From Lachnospiraceae bacterium (lineage in GTDB: Bacteria > Bacillota > Clostridia > Lachnospirales > Lachnospiraceae): a stretch of 58,602 bases of DNA. The notes under the pieces are model-generated. The model was not told the DNA's origin. It made no database searches and saw only the letters and a program-made list of their open reading frames with translations. The stretch spans positions 1 through 58,602 of the forward strand of contig JAGAMY010000011.1 of assembly GCA_017624495.1 (NCBI GenBank), in the 5' to 3' direction. Below, piece after piece: positions 9,873 to 18,800 of the stretch (its first letter is position 1; the number at the start of each line of letters is the position of its first letter). The position numbers and the translations under genes were made by a program.

Positions 9873-11048
9873 ATGAATATGAATAGAAAGGCTCTTCGTT
9901 TTGTAGCATGTTGTATGACAGCGACTGTGATGCTTAGCAGCGCACCGTTAAAGACCAATGCAGCAACACCGGTGGCAGGAATTGCCGGGATTACAGCTTC
10001 CGCATTAGAAGAAGCAGCGAAGGGTTCTACATTGACAGCAGGTGTTTCACAGAAAGTAGCAGATTATGTATCCGTTGCAGCCGCAGAAGCGAGTGTTGAA
10101 GCGACAGCAATACAGAGTGTGGATTCTAAGTCCGCAGATGAAAAGCCTGAATATGCAGATATTGCTATTGCCCAGGTAGATAATTATGTAAACGTCAGAG
10201 ATGCAGCTACAGAAGAAGGCGAAGTAGTTGGTAAGCTTTATAATAATTCCGCAGCAACCGTACATGCAACAGAAAACGGCTGGTATCAGATTACTTCCGG
10301 AAATGTTACCGGATATGTAAAAAGTGAGTTTGTAGTCTGTGGTGACGAAGAACTGGCTAAGCAGGTAAGCCGTCGTGTGGCAACCGTACAGACAGAGACA
10401 TTATTTGTCCGCGCAGAGCCGACAACAGAATCGGATGTAGTAGGCATGGTGCCGCTTGAGGATGATTTGACAGTAGTTGATGAGTCTGTGGACGGATGGA
10501 AAAAGGTATCCGTTGAAGGTGGTGAAGGTTATGTATCCAATGATTACATTGCCATGTCCACAGAATTTGTAACCGCAGAGTCTAAAGCAGAAGAAGAAGC
10601 AAGATTAGCAAGAGAAGAAGCAGAACGTAAGGCGGCAGCAGCAGCGGCAGCTAAGGCGACAAAGAAGAGCACAGCCATTGCTGACAGCAGTGCACCGACA
10701 AGCTCCGGTGGCAGTGCAGTAGCCAATTATGCATGTCAGTTTGTGGGTAATCCATATGTATACGGCGGTACAAGCCTTACAAATGGAGCAGACTGTTCCG
10801 GTTTTGTTATGGCAGTATATGCAGCCTTTGGTGTAGGTCTTCCACATTCCTCCTCCGCAATGCGTGGTGTTGGATATGGAGTAAGTACTTCTGATTTACA
10901 GCCGGGTGATATTATTTGTTATAGTGGACATGTTGCTATTTATGTTGGCAATAATACAATCGTTCATGCCAGCACACCGGCGACCGGTATCAAATATACA
11001 TCACCGATTAATTACAAACCAATTCTTGCAGTAAGAAGAATTTTCTAA
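9873..11048 (+). CDS. Secreted SH3b-SH3b-NlpC/P60 endopeptidase
   Basis: The 391-residue protein has a signal peptide (about 1-31), two bacterial SH3 domains (about 95-150 and 165-225; both carry the VRA/VRD...VVG pattern), and an Ala/Glu/Lys-rich helical linker. A C-terminal NlpC/P60 cysteine peptidase follows (about 275-391) with the Cys of NGADCSGF, the His of SGHVAIY and a third polar His in IVHAST. It is expected to cleave stem peptides of peptidoglycan outside the cell. The ATG follows GGAGGAT. It is a single-gene unit with its own promoter, a possible WalR box and a terminator. Confidence 0.92.
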   Translation: MNMNRKALRFVACCMTATVMLSSAPLKTNAATPVAGIAGITASALEEAAKGSTLTAGVSQKVADYVSVAAAEASVEATAIQSVDSKSADEKPEYADIAIAQVDNYVNVRDAATEEGEVVGKLYNNSAATVHATENGWYQITSGNVTGYVKSEFVVCGDEELAKQVSRRVATVQTETLFVRAEPTTESDVVGMVPLEDDLTVVDESVDGWKKVSVEGGEGYVSNDYIAMSTEFVTAESKAEEEARLAREEAERKAAAAAAAKATKKSTAIADSSAPTSSGGSAVANYACQFVGNPYVYGGTSLTNGADCSGFVMAVYAAFGVGLPHSSSAMRGVGYGVSTSDLQPGDIICYSGHVAIYVGNNTIVHASTPATGIKYTSPINYKPILAVRRIF

Positions 11049-11060
11049 GAACAAAAGACA

Positions 11061-11100
11061 AAAGCTATTTTCCGTTGTGGGAGATAGCTTTTATTTTTTT
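11061..11100 (+). terminator. Terminator after the NlpC/P60 gene
   Basis: AAAGCTATTTTCC (11061-11073) pairs, with wobbles, with GGGAGATAGCTTT (11079-11091), followed by a T-rich run. Confidence 0.8.
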
Positions 11101-11444
11101 GCAAAGCAGATTTTTGAAAGATAGGAAAAAAATCCTGCAAAATAATATTTATACAAAATGCACAAAATATACAGAGGTTTTAAGGTGCAGGAATTGTCCT
11201 GTGGAATATTGTGGATAATTATCCACATTTTGCGGATGAAAAATGCCGAAAAAATAAGTTATACACGAAGTTATCCACGTTATCCACAAAATTGTGTGTA
11301 AAAAAAAGAACCTATGTTTTGTAAAATAATAATAAAAATTAATAAATTCTTAAAATATTCGATAAAAATATTGACATTTCAATAGTGAAAAAGCTGAATT
11401 TAAAAGCATGAAACTGTCAGATTATTTTAGTAAAAAAGCTATGG
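11101..11444. other. Non-coding AT-rich intergenic region
   Basis: No coding potential is seen. Apart from the DnaA-box cluster at 11200-11301, it consists of A/T-rich sequence up to the promoter at 11445. Confidence 0.6.
11200..11301. promoter_or_regulatory. DnaA-box cluster
   Basis: Three perfect TTATCCACA boxes are present: 11210-11218 on the minus strand, 11219-11227 and 11280-11288 on the plus strand. The first two form an 18 bp perfect palindrome. TTATCCACG (11271-11279) abuts the last one and TTATACACG lies at 11259-11267. Weaker matches with two mismatches lie at 11200-11208 and 11293-11301. A very AT-rich stretch follows. No dnaA or dnaN is nearby, and genes keep one direction across it. 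Confidence 0.75.
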
Positions 11445-11473
11445 TTGAAAAAAGGTCTTGTTTTTGCTATACT
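11445..11473 (+). promoter_or_regulatory. Sigma-A promoter of the glycosyltransferase-yitT unit
   Basis: TTGAAA (11445-11450), a 17 bp spacer, and TATACT (11468-11473), about 65 bases before the ATG at 11540. Confidence 0.8.
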
Positions 11474-11539
11474 AACTCAAGTAAATTTTTGGGGGTGGCT
11501 GGTTATATGCCATCACAATATTAGAGGGTAAGGGGAAGT

Positions 11540-12226
11540 ATGATTAAAAAAATAAATATTCTTGGTATGCAGGTAGATAATTATACTGTGCGGGAATCTA
11601 TGCTACAGTTAGAATCTTACATGAACAGTACCGTGTTGAATGTGATAGAAACAATTAGCATGAAACAGCTGATGTTAGCGACAGAAAATCCGGTAATTGC
11701 AGAATGTGTAGAAAAGTGTGATTTGTCCATTATAGGCGAAAAAGAAATATTAGCAGAGTCCGGACAGGTTTCCGTTCAGCGTTTGCGGGAAATTAAAGAT
11801 AAGGATTTTATGCATGAACTGATAAAGCGTATTGTACGCAACCAGAGGCGTGTGTATTTAATCGCAGAAACACGGGCAGATATTGAAACTATGCAGAATT
11901 TCTTTTTAGAGGTGAATCCTAAATTTTCTGTTACAGACAGCTATGCATTAGAGGAATGTGCAGGGGATGCGGATGATATTGTAAATGAAATCAATAGTGA
12001 AATGCCGGATATTGTGATTTCGGCATTGCCATCACCGGTGGAAGAAGGATTTGTTTTGGCGCATAAGGATAAAATTGGTGCGCATATCTGGTATGGTCTA
12101 GGAACCGACTATAATAAAAAGTCCGGTATCGGTCATGTGGGTAATGTCGTAAAAAATCTCACACTTCGTGGACGACTTCGCCATACCATGCAGAAATTTG
12201 AAAAAGAAAATAAAGACAGGAAATAG
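11540..12226 (+). CDS. WecG/TagA/CpsF-family glycosyltransferase
   Basis: The 228-residue product fits the WecG/TagA (GT26) family, which transfers N-acetylmannosaminuronate or N-acetylmannosamine to a lipid-linked GlcNAc in wall teichoic acid, enterobacterial common antigen or exopolysaccharide synthesis. Family-like features are the ILGMQVDNYT start, the MPDIVISALPSP segment and the late GHVGNVVKNLTLRGR segment. It is slightly shorter than typical members (about 240-260). There is no tag operon around it; it is paired with yitT two bases downstream, so its glycan substrate cannot be told from context. The ATG follows AAGGGGAAG. Confidence 0.75.
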   Translation: MIKKINILGMQVDNYTVRESMLQLESYMNSTVLNVIETISMKQLMLATENPVIAECVEKCDLSIIGEKEILAESGQVSVQRLREIKDKDFMHELIKRIVRNQRRVYLIAETRADIETMQNFFLEVNPKFSVTDSYALEECAGDADDIVNEINSEMPDIVISALPSPVEEGFVLAHKDKIGAHIWYGLGTDYNKKSGIGHVGNVVKNLTLRGRLRHTMQKFEKENKDRK

Positions 12227-12228
12227 AT

Positions 12229-13104
12229 ATGAAGTTATTGAATAAAAAACCAGTATATGTAGATTATCTTCTGATGAATATTGGAAGCGGACTGATTGCA
12301 GCCAGTGTACAGTGTCTGTATGATCCTTGTGGAATGGTTACCGGAGGATTTACCGGTATTGCAATTATTGTAAAAATGGCAACTGCTTCTATTATAGAAG
12401 GTGGTGTGCCATTGTGGCTGACGAATATTATGCTAAACGCCCCGGTATTTATCATCGCCTATTTTGTGAAGGGAAAACGTTTTATTGGCAGGACTACATT
12501 TGCCACAATCATGCTGTCCATATGGCTCTATATCATTCCGGCAGTGGATTTTGCACAGGGAGATTTTATGTTAGCCTCCATTTTTGGTGCAGTGATTTCC
12601 GGTGCAGGAATGGGATGTATTCTGCTTGCAAAGGCAACTACCGGTGGAACAGATATGGTGGCGGTTTTGCTTCATCACAAGCTCCGCCATTATTCCGTGG
12701 TACGTCTGCTGCTGTTAGTGGATGGTACAGTTGTAATTGCAGGTCTGTTTGCTTTTGGTCTGCAGGCGGGTCTGTATGCGATGATTGCTATTTACATCAC
12801 ATCTAAGGTATCGGATGCTTTGATGGAGGGTATGAAATACGCAAAAGCTGCCTTTATTATTACCGACCATCATGAGCAGGTTGCACAGGCATTGATGGAA
12901 AAGTTAGACAGAGGCGTAACCGGACTTTATGCAAAGGGCATGTATTCAGATACGGATAAGTGTATGCTTTACTGCGTGGTATCCAAAAAAGAGATTGTAG
13001 AATTAAAGGATATTGTAGTACAAATCGATAGAAATGCCTTTGTAATTGTGTCGGATGCCATTGAAGTTTTAGGTGAAGGATTTATCGAATATCACAAAAA
13101 ATAG
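12229..13104 (+). CDS. YitT-family membrane protein
   Basis: The 291-residue protein has five to six hydrophobic helices in residues 1-175, with the glycine-rich signatures GGFTGIAIIVKM and KATTGGTDMVAVLL of the YitT_membrane domain. A cytoplasmic DUF2179 domain follows (about 200-291; ITDHHEQVAQALMEKLDRGVTGL). YitT proteins are widespread in Firmicutes and have no settled biochemical function; a transport role is often supposed. It begins two bases after the preceding stop, so the two are translationally linked, and a strong terminator closes the unit. Confidence 0.88.
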   Translation: MKLLNKKPVYVDYLLMNIGSGLIAASVQCLYDPCGMVTGGFTGIAIIVKMATASIIEGGVPLWLTNIMLNAPVFIIAYFVKGKRFIGRTTFATIMLSIWLYIIPAVDFAQGDFMLASIFGAVISGAGMGCILLAKATTGGTDMVAVLLHHKLRHYSVVRLLLLVDGTVVIAGLFAFGLQAGLYAMIAIYITSKVSDALMEGMKYAKAAFIITDHHEQVAQALMEKLDRGVTGLYAKGMYSDTDKCMLYCVVSKKEIVELKDIVVQIDRNAFVIVSDAIEVLGEGFIEYHKK

Positions 13105-13156
13105 TGCTTTGTACACTTTGTCTACTGAAAAAAAGGGTGAAAAAATAAAAAAAGTT

Positions 13157-13199
13157 GAGGAAATGCATAAAAAAACTTGCATTTCCTCTTTATTTTTTT
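13157..13199 (+). terminator. Strong terminator after yitT
   Basis: GAGGAAATGCA (13157-13167) and TGCATTTCCTC (13178-13188) form a perfect 11 bp stem, followed by a T-rich run to 13199. Confidence 0.88.
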
Positions 13200-13343
13200 G
13201 TGATTTTGGCTTAAAATGTCTAATAGGTATTTTCACATTGAAAAGGAAGAGAGAAAATTCATTGTGAATATTGCTAGTACACTTTTGTTTGGGGGATAAG
13301 AGTAAAACTACCCATATGAGGGGTAAGAGAAGGAGAAAAAAGT

Positions 13344-14432
13344 ATGATATCAAACCAGATACTTCAGAACACAATTGATGGATTAAAAGGTATCACAAGA
13401 ATTGATTTGTGCATTATTGATATAGAAGGAAAAGTGCTTGCAGCGACATTTCCGGATGCAGACCGATACATTGAGTCTGCGGAAGCCTTTGCAGCATCAC
13501 CGGCAGATTCGCAGGTGGTTTCCGGCTGTCAGTTTTTTAAAGTATTTGATGACCACCAGTTAGAATATGTGCTTTTAGCTAATGGTGACAGTGATGATGT
13601 ATATATGGTAGGCAAAATTGCCAGCTTCCAGATACAAAATTTATTGGTGGCATATAAGGAACGTTTTGATAAGGATAATTTTATCAAGAATCTGTTACTG
13701 GATAACTTACTTTTGGTAGATATTTACAATCGTTCCAAAAAACTGCATATTGATACCGATGTGCGCAGAGTGGTATATATTATTGAAACCAACCGTGATA
13801 AAGAAGGCAATGACTTAGAAAAAGTCAGAAGTCTTTACGGTGGAAAATCCAAAGATTTTGTAACCGCAGTGGATGAAAAGAATATTATTTTAGTCAAAGA
13901 ATTAGCTGAAAATGAAAGCTATGAAGATTTGGACAAAACTGCGGAAGTGATTCTGGACTTATTCCGTGGAAATACCGAAAGAGAAGTCCATATTGCATAT
14001 GGTACGATTATCAATGAAATTAAAGAGGTGTCCCGTTCTTATAAAGAAGCAAGAATGGCATTGGATGTAGGCAGGATTTTCTTTGAAGAAAAGCATGTGG
14101 TGGCATATTCCACCCTTGGCATCGGTCGTTTGATTTACCAGCTGCCTATACCGTTATGTAAGATGTTTATTAAAGAGATTTTTGATGGAAAATCTCCGGA
14201 TGATTTTGACGAAGAAACATTGACTACCATCAATAAATTCTTCGAAAACAATCTGAATGTATCCGAAACCTCACGCCAGTTATATATTCACAGAAATACT
14301 CTGGTCTATCGTCTGGATAAATTACAGAAGAGTACCGGACTGGATTTGCGTGTGTTTGAGGATGCCATTACATTTAAAATTGCATTGATGGTTGTAAAAT
14401 ATATGAAATATATGGAGTCTTTGGATTATTAA
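13344..14432 (+). CDS. CdaR/PucR-type transcriptional regulator
   Basis: The 362-residue protein begins with a sugar-diacid-recognition-like sensor domain (about 5-125; RIDLCIIDIEGKVLA). It ends with a PucR/CdaR helix-turn-helix (about 295-355), including the family sequence NVSETSRQLYIHRNTLVYRLDKL. Members bind small carboxylates such as glucarate, or other ligands, and activate nearby genes. Here it sits 18 bases before ftsE with no terminator between, heading the division operon and not a sugar-acid locus. Its effector is unknown. The ATG follows AGAAGGAG. A short dyad, TACCC-N6-GGGTA-like, lies near 13311-13326 in the leader. Confidence 0.85.
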   Translation: MISNQILQNTIDGLKGITRIDLCIIDIEGKVLAATFPDADRYIESAEAFAASPADSQVVSGCQFFKVFDDHQLEYVLLANGDSDDVYMVGKIASFQIQNLLVAYKERFDKDNFIKNLLLDNLLLVDIYNRSKKLHIDTDVRRVVYIIETNRDKEGNDLEKVRSLYGGKSKDFVTAVDEKNIILVKELAENESYEDLDKTAEVILDLFRGNTEREVHIAYGTIINEIKEVSRSYKEARMALDVGRIFFEEKHVVAYSTLGIGRLIYQLPIPLCKMFIKEIFDGKSPDDFDEETLTTINKFFENNLNVSETSRQLYIHRNTLVYRLDKLQKSTGLDLRVFEDAITFKIALMVVKYMKYMESLDY

Positions 14433-14450
14433 TTGAGGAGGCACTCATAT

Positions 14451-15131
14451 ATGATTAAGTTAGAACATGTCAGCAAGGCATATTCTGCCGGAATTCCGGC
14501 ATTAAACGATATTAATCTTGAAATTGAAGAAGGCGAGTTTGTCTTTGTGGTAGGTGACAGTGGTTCAGGAAAATCTACATTGATAAAGCTCTTGTTAAAA
14601 GAATTAGAACCGACAGAGGGTACAATTATAGTGGATGGTAAAAAGTTAAATTCCATTCGCCGCAGACATGTGCCCAAATTTCGTAGAAATTTAGGCGTTG
14701 TATTTCAGGATTTCCGTCTGTTAAAGGACAGAAATGTATATGATAATGTGGCATTTGCCCAGAGAGTGATTGGTGCATCTGTAAGGGAATCCCGCAGAAA
14801 GGTGCCGGCAATGCTTTCCATGGTAGGACTGGCTGCAAAGTATAAGTCTTATCCTAAGCAGCTTTCCGGTGGAGAACAGCAGCGTGTGGCAATTGCAAGG
14901 GCATTGGTAAATCAGCCGAAGATTCTTCTTGCAGACGAACCGACGGGTAATCTGGATGCAAATAATGCATGGGAGATTATGAAGCTTTTGGAAGAAATCA
15001 ACGCCAGAGGAACTACAGTGGTGGTTGTTACCCATAATATGGAGATTGTAAAGGCGATGAACCGACGTGTCATCACTATACAGAAAGGTATCATCGTTTC
15101 CGATGAAAAGGGTGATGGCGATGAGGATTAG
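14451..15131 (+). CDS. ftsE: Cell-division ABC transporter ATP-binding protein FtsE
   Basis: The product has 226 residues. ATG 14451 is preferred over TTG 14433 because GAGGAGG (14435-14441) lies correctly before it. Walker A is GDSGSGKST, the ABC signature LSGGEQQR, and Walker B ILLADEPTGNLD. FtsE pairs with FtsX at the division site; in Firmicutes and proteobacteria FtsEX uses ATP cycling to switch on a periplasmic or extracellular murein hydrolase. The gene overlaps the start of ftsX, and a coiled-coil M23 peptidase follows, so the whole activation module is encoded together. Confidence 0.97.
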   Translation: MIKLEHVSKAYSAGIPALNDINLEIEEGEFVFVVGDSGSGKSTLIKLLLKELEPTEGTIIVDGKKLNSIRRRHVPKFRRNLGVVFQDFRLLKDRNVYDNVAFAQRVIGASVRESRRKVPAMLSMVGLAAKYKSYPKQLSGGEQQRVAIARALVNQPKILLADEPTGNLDANNAWEIMKLLEEINARGTTVVVVTHNMEIVKAMNRRVITIQKGIIVSDEKGDGDED

Positions 15132-16029
15132 TTCAATTGGTTATACCCTAAAACAGGGCATCAGTAATATCTGGCGTAATAAGATGTTTTCATTAGCATC
15201 GATGGCGACGATGTCTGCCTGTATTTTCTTATTCGGCTTGTTTTTTGCCATTGTGACGAATTTTCAGGCAATGGTAAAAGAGGCAGAAGCAGGTGTTGCC
15301 GTTACGGTATTTTTTAATGAAGGTATTACACAGGGAGAAATTGACCGGATTGGTGAGGAAATCGGTAAAAGAGTAGAGGTTTCTGAATATAATTTTATTT
15401 CAGCAGAGGAAGCATGGGAAGAATTTAAGACAGAATATTTTGGTGATGATGCGCAGGCGGCAGATGGATTTAAGGATGACAACCCTTTGGCAAACTCTGC
15501 CAGCTATGAAATTTATATGAATGATATTTCCATGCAGGCGACATTAGTGGATTATCTGACAAGCTTAGAGGGTGTCCGTGAAGTACGCCAGTCTGAAACC
15601 GTGGCAAACACATTATCCGATTTTAACAACCTGATAGGTTACATATCTGTAGGTATCATCCTGATTCTGCTTTTGGTGGCGGTATTTTTGATTAGTAATA
15701 CCGTAACTACCGGTATTGCAGTAAGAAAGGACGAAATCGGTATTATGAAACTGATTGGTGCTACAGATTATTTTGTACGCGCACCTTTTGTCATTGAAGG
15801 TGTGCTGATTGGTGTGATTGGTTCAGCACTGCCATTAGCATTGCTTTATTTCTTATACAACAAAGTGGTGGTTTATATTGGTGAAAAATTTGGATTTTTA
15901 AATACACTGATGAATTTCCTTCCGGCGAAGGAAGTATTTGAAACACTGGTGCCGGTGGCATTGATTTTAGGTGTAGGTATCGGCTTTTTGGGAAGTAAGA
16001 TTACGATTCGTAAACATTTGAAAGTATAA
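15121..16029 (+). CDS. ftsX: Cell-division protein FtsX
   Basis: The product has about 302 residues from ATG 15121; ATG 15115 is an equally possible start behind AAAAGGG. It has an N-terminal cytoplasmic stretch (GYTLKQGISNIWRNKM), a first membrane helix (about 25-48), a large extracytoplasmic loop (about 50-170) that in this family contacts the murein hydrolase, and three further helices (about 175-205, 225-250, 270-295) making up the FtsX permease domain. It overlaps ftsE by 11 bases. It does not transport a substrate; it passes the ATPase signal across the membrane. Confidence 0.96.
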   Translation: MRISSIGYTLKQGISNIWRNKMFSLASMATMSACIFLFGLFFAIVTNFQAMVKEAEAGVAVTVFFNEGITQGEIDRIGEEIGKRVEVSEYNFISAEEAWEEFKTEYFGDDAQAADGFKDDNPLANSASYEIYMNDISMQATLVDYLTSLEGVREVRQSETVANTLSDFNNLIGYISVGIILILLLVAVFLISNTVTTGIAVRKDEIGIMKLIGATDYFVRAPFVIEGVLIGVIGSALPLALLYFLYNKVVVYIGEKFGFLNTLMNFLPAKEVFETLVPVALILGVGIGFLGSKITIRKHLKV

Positions 16030-16031
16030 AA

Positions 16032-17405
16032 ATGCATATGTACAAGAAATTTTGGATAAAAAGAATGGGTCTGGTGCTGCTTGCCTGTGTGTTGGCGGCA
16101 GCACCGGTAAAACATACCTTTGCAAGCTCCTTAAAAGAAGCAGAGAAGGAAAAAACACAGCTTGAAAATTCCTTAAAAGAAGCGCAGGAGCTGATTGATA
16201 ATTTAAAGGGGTCAAAAGAGACAATTGAAAATAAAGTAACTGAATTAGACAGCAGACTGACACAGATTTCCGGCAATATTACGGATTTAGAGGCACAGTT
16301 AGAGGTTAAAAATGCAGAACTTTTAGATAATCAGACAATTTTAGAAGAAGCAAAGCAGGAAGAAAAAGAACAGTATGAGCGGATGAAAATCCGTATTCGT
16401 TATATGTACGAAAATGGACGGTATGCTTATATGGACAGCCTGTTAAATGCAGAAAGCTTTGCAGATTTTTTAAATTCTGTGGAATATATTCGTCAGATTA
16501 CCCGGTATGACAGGGATATGTTAGAACAGTATCAGCAGACGAAAACACTGATTGCAGATACACAGATACAGTTAGAGGCAGATAAGACAGCCCTTGAACA
16601 GATGCAGGCGCAGATGCAGACTGATGAAGAGGCTGTACAGGCACTTCTTACGGCAAAAGAAACGGAATTAGCTTCTGTAGATAAGAATTTAGATGAAGCG
16701 AATGCATTAGCAGATGTATTTGCAGCAGAGATTCAGGCGCAAAATGATATTATTGCGCAGATTCAACAGGCTGAGGCGGCGAAAAAAGCAGCACAGGAAG
16801 CTAAAAAGAAAGCGGCAGAAGAAGCAAAGAAAAAGGCAGAGGAAGAGGCAAAGCGAAAAGCTGAAGAGGAAGCGGCAAAAAAAGCAGAAGAAGAGGCAGC
16901 AGGAATAGAAGATAATACAGAATCGACAGGAGAGGATACGACAGAAGAAAATACGGAAACAGAAACACCGCAGGATACAGAAACAGAGGAAACGGAAGAT
17001 TCCTATACCGGAGGTGCGTTTGCATGGCCCTGTCCTAGCAGCAGAAGAATTACAAGCGATTATGGACTGCGTGAGTCACCGACAGCAGGTGCATCATCGG
17101 ATCATAAGGGTATTGATATCGGCGCAGCTTATGGCGCAGACATCGTGGCAGCGGCAGATGGGACGGTGATTTTTGCCGGATATAGCAGCGCAGCCGGAAA
17201 TTATGTTATGATAGATCATGGCGGCAGTCTTTATACGGTTTATATGCATGCATCTTCTCTTTGCGTTTCTAACGGAGATACGGTTGCAAGAGAACAGGTG
17301 ATTGCAAAGGTAGGAAGTACAGGGGTTTCCACAGGAAATCATTTGCACTTTGGTGTGTCGTTAAATGGAAGCTATGTGAGCCCATGGAATTATTTAAGTA
17401 GATAA
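16032..17405 (+). CDS. Coiled-coil M23 peptidase, EnvC/PcsB-like partner of FtsEX
   Basis: The 457-residue protein has a signal peptide (about 1-33) and long coiled coils (about 35-130 and 160-290) rich in Lys/Glu/Ala. A Thr/Glu linker follows, and then an LytM/M23 domain (about 335-457) with zinc ligands in DHKGIDIG and HLHFG, plus the active-site His of YMHAS. All catalytic residues are present, so it can itself be an endopeptidase, unlike activator-only EnvC of E. coli. It starts two bases after ftsX. By position and architecture it is the best candidate for the hydrolase controlled by FtsEX here, cutting cross-links at the septum. Confidence 0.88.
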   Translation: MHMYKKFWIKRMGLVLLACVLAAAPVKHTFASSLKEAEKEKTQLENSLKEAQELIDNLKGSKETIENKVTELDSRLTQISGNITDLEAQLEVKNAELLDNQTILEEAKQEEKEQYERMKIRIRYMYENGRYAYMDSLLNAESFADFLNSVEYIRQITRYDRDMLEQYQQTKTLIADTQIQLEADKTALEQMQAQMQTDEEAVQALLTAKETELASVDKNLDEANALADVFAAEIQAQNDIIAQIQQAEAAKKAAQEAKKKAAEEAKKKAEEEAKRKAEEEAAKKAEEEAAGIEDNTESTGEDTTEENTETETPQDTETEETEDSYTGGAFAWPCPSSRRITSDYGLRESPTAGASSDHKGIDIGAAYGADIVAAADGTVIFAGYSSAAGNYVMIDHGGSLYTVYMHASSLCVSNGDTVAREQVIAKVGSTGVSTGNHLHFGVSLNGSYVSPWNYLSR

Positions 17406-17425
17406 AGCGTATAGATAAATAGAGC

Positions 17426-17458
17426 TCCCTGCCAGAAGTGTTTTGGTAGGGAATTTCT
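17426..17458 (+). terminator. Possible attenuator hairpin between the M23 and S41 genes
   Basis: TCCCTGCCA (17426-17434) pairs with TGGTAGGGA (17444-17452), followed by only a weak T tract (ATTTCT). It may reduce transcription into the protease gene without ending it. Confidence 0.4.
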
Positions 17459-17494
17459 GATTATGTCGAAGGTGGCAGGGAAAGGATAGAAGAT

Positions 17495-18790
17495 ATGGAG
17501 TTTGAAAATGTAAATATGGACAATGATACCGAAATTGTGCAAAAAGAGAAAAAGCAAAAAAAAGGTGGATTTGCCAAGGGTGTTCTGACGGGAACATTAG
17601 GAACTTTAGCAGTTATAGTCCTTGTACTGACTGTGTTTATTAACGTTTTGGGAAACAGTCTTGTTATAGGACCAAAGGTAAGTGGAAAAGAGAAAAATGC
17701 CTCTGTATTAAACAGTGAAGTCATGGGAAAGATTAATGAACTGATGGGATATATTCATTTATATTTCTATGATGAAACAGAATCCGAAAAGTTAGCTAAT
17801 GGGCTGTATGCCGGTTTACTGGAAGGATTAGATGATGTTTACTCACAGTACTACACAGCACAGGAATATGCGGATATGCAGATTTCTGCTACACAAAATT
17901 ACTGTGGTATCGGAGCTGCGATGACACAGGACAGAGATACCATGCAGGTAACGGTCAGTCATGTGTATGAAGGTTCTCCGGCAGAAGCCGCAGGTATCCG
18001 GGATGGCGATATGTTAGTCATGGTGGAGGATATCGAAGCTACAAGCATGGAGTTGGATGAATTGGTAACGCACATCCGCGGGGATGAGGGAACAGTGGTG
18101 CATTTGCAGATTTACAGAGAGGGAGAAACCGATTTTCTGGATTTTGCCGTAACAAGGGCACATATTGATTTGCCGACAATTGAGCATAAGCTGTTAAATG
18201 GAAATATTGGATACATTCAGATTTTAGATTTTGGTGCACCGACCAGCGCACAGTTTGCATCTGCTGTGGAGGAATTAAAGCAGCAGGGTATGGAGGCTAT
18301 GATTATTGATGTAAGGGATAATCCGGGCGGAATGGTGACAGCCGTAACAGAGATTTTAGACAGTATTTTGCCGGAGGGACTTACTGTATATATTCAGGAT
18401 AAATATGGAAATAAGGATGAATATACTTCTGATGCGGAAAACTTTATGGATATGCCTATGGCGGTGCTGATTAATGGCAATAGTGCCAGTGCTTCGGAAA
18501 TTCTTGCCGGAGCTATACGAGATTATGAATATGGTACATTAATTGGCACAAAAACCTATGGGAAAGGCATTGTGCAGACGATATATCCATTAGGTGAGGG
18601 AGATGCCGTTAAGCTGACTACAGCAAAATATTTTACGCCAAATGGTGAAAATATTCATGGTACAGGAATTGAGCCGGATATTAAGCTGGAGTTTGAATAT
18701 CAGGGAGAAATTACGGATACCTATGATGAAATGCAGGATAATCAGATTTTGAAAGCACTTGAAGTATTAGAAAGTGAGCTGGCAAAGTAA
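17495..18790 (+). CDS. S41 C-terminal processing protease (CtpA/CtpB type)
   Basis: The 431-residue protein has one N-terminal membrane anchor (about 28-52), a tail-specific-protease N region, a PDZ domain (about 130-220; EGSPAEAAGIRDGD), and the S41 catalytic core. The catalytic Ser is in INGNSASASE and the Lys in GTKTYGKG. These proteases trim or degrade exported proteins from their C-termini; division-linked M23 hydrolases and their partners are known substrates in other bacteria. The start follows GGAAAGGATAG. Its place right after the FtsEX-M23 genes suggests control of septal hydrolase activity. Confidence 0.92.
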   Translation: MEFENVNMDNDTEIVQKEKKQKKGGFAKGVLTGTLGTLAVIVLVLTVFINVLGNSLVIGPKVSGKEKNASVLNSEVMGKINELMGYIHLYFYDETESEKLANGLYAGLLEGLDDVYSQYYTAQEYADMQISATQNYCGIGAAMTQDRDTMQVTVSHVYEGSPAEAAGIRDGDMLVMVEDIEATSMELDELVTHIRGDEGTVVHLQIYREGETDFLDFAVTRAHIDLPTIEHKLLNGNIGYIQILDFGAPTSAQFASAVEELKQQGMEAMIIDVRDNPGGMVTAVTEILDSILPEGLTVYIQDKYGNKDEYTSDAENFMDMPMAVLINGNSASASEILAGAIRDYEYGTLIGTKTYGKGIVQTIYPLGEGDAVKLTTAKYFTPNGENIHGTGIEPDIKLEFEYQGEITDTYDEMQDNQILKALEVLESELAK

Positions 18791-18800
18791 AGAGATGCAA

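Noticed and set aside
10544-10847. Minus-strand reading frames opposite the NlpC/P60 gene
   Set aside because: They mirror the Ala/Glu-rich and conserved catalytic coding of the real gene and have no binding sites.
11200-11301. Chromosomal origin of replication
   Set aside because: Box density is origin-like, but gene direction does not switch here, and dnaA, dnaN and rpmH are absent. A regulatory or titration cluster fits better.
16714-17025. Frames in the Lys/Glu/Ala repeat zone of the M23 gene, both strands
   Set aside because: They are low-complexity shadows of the coiled-coil coding sequence.
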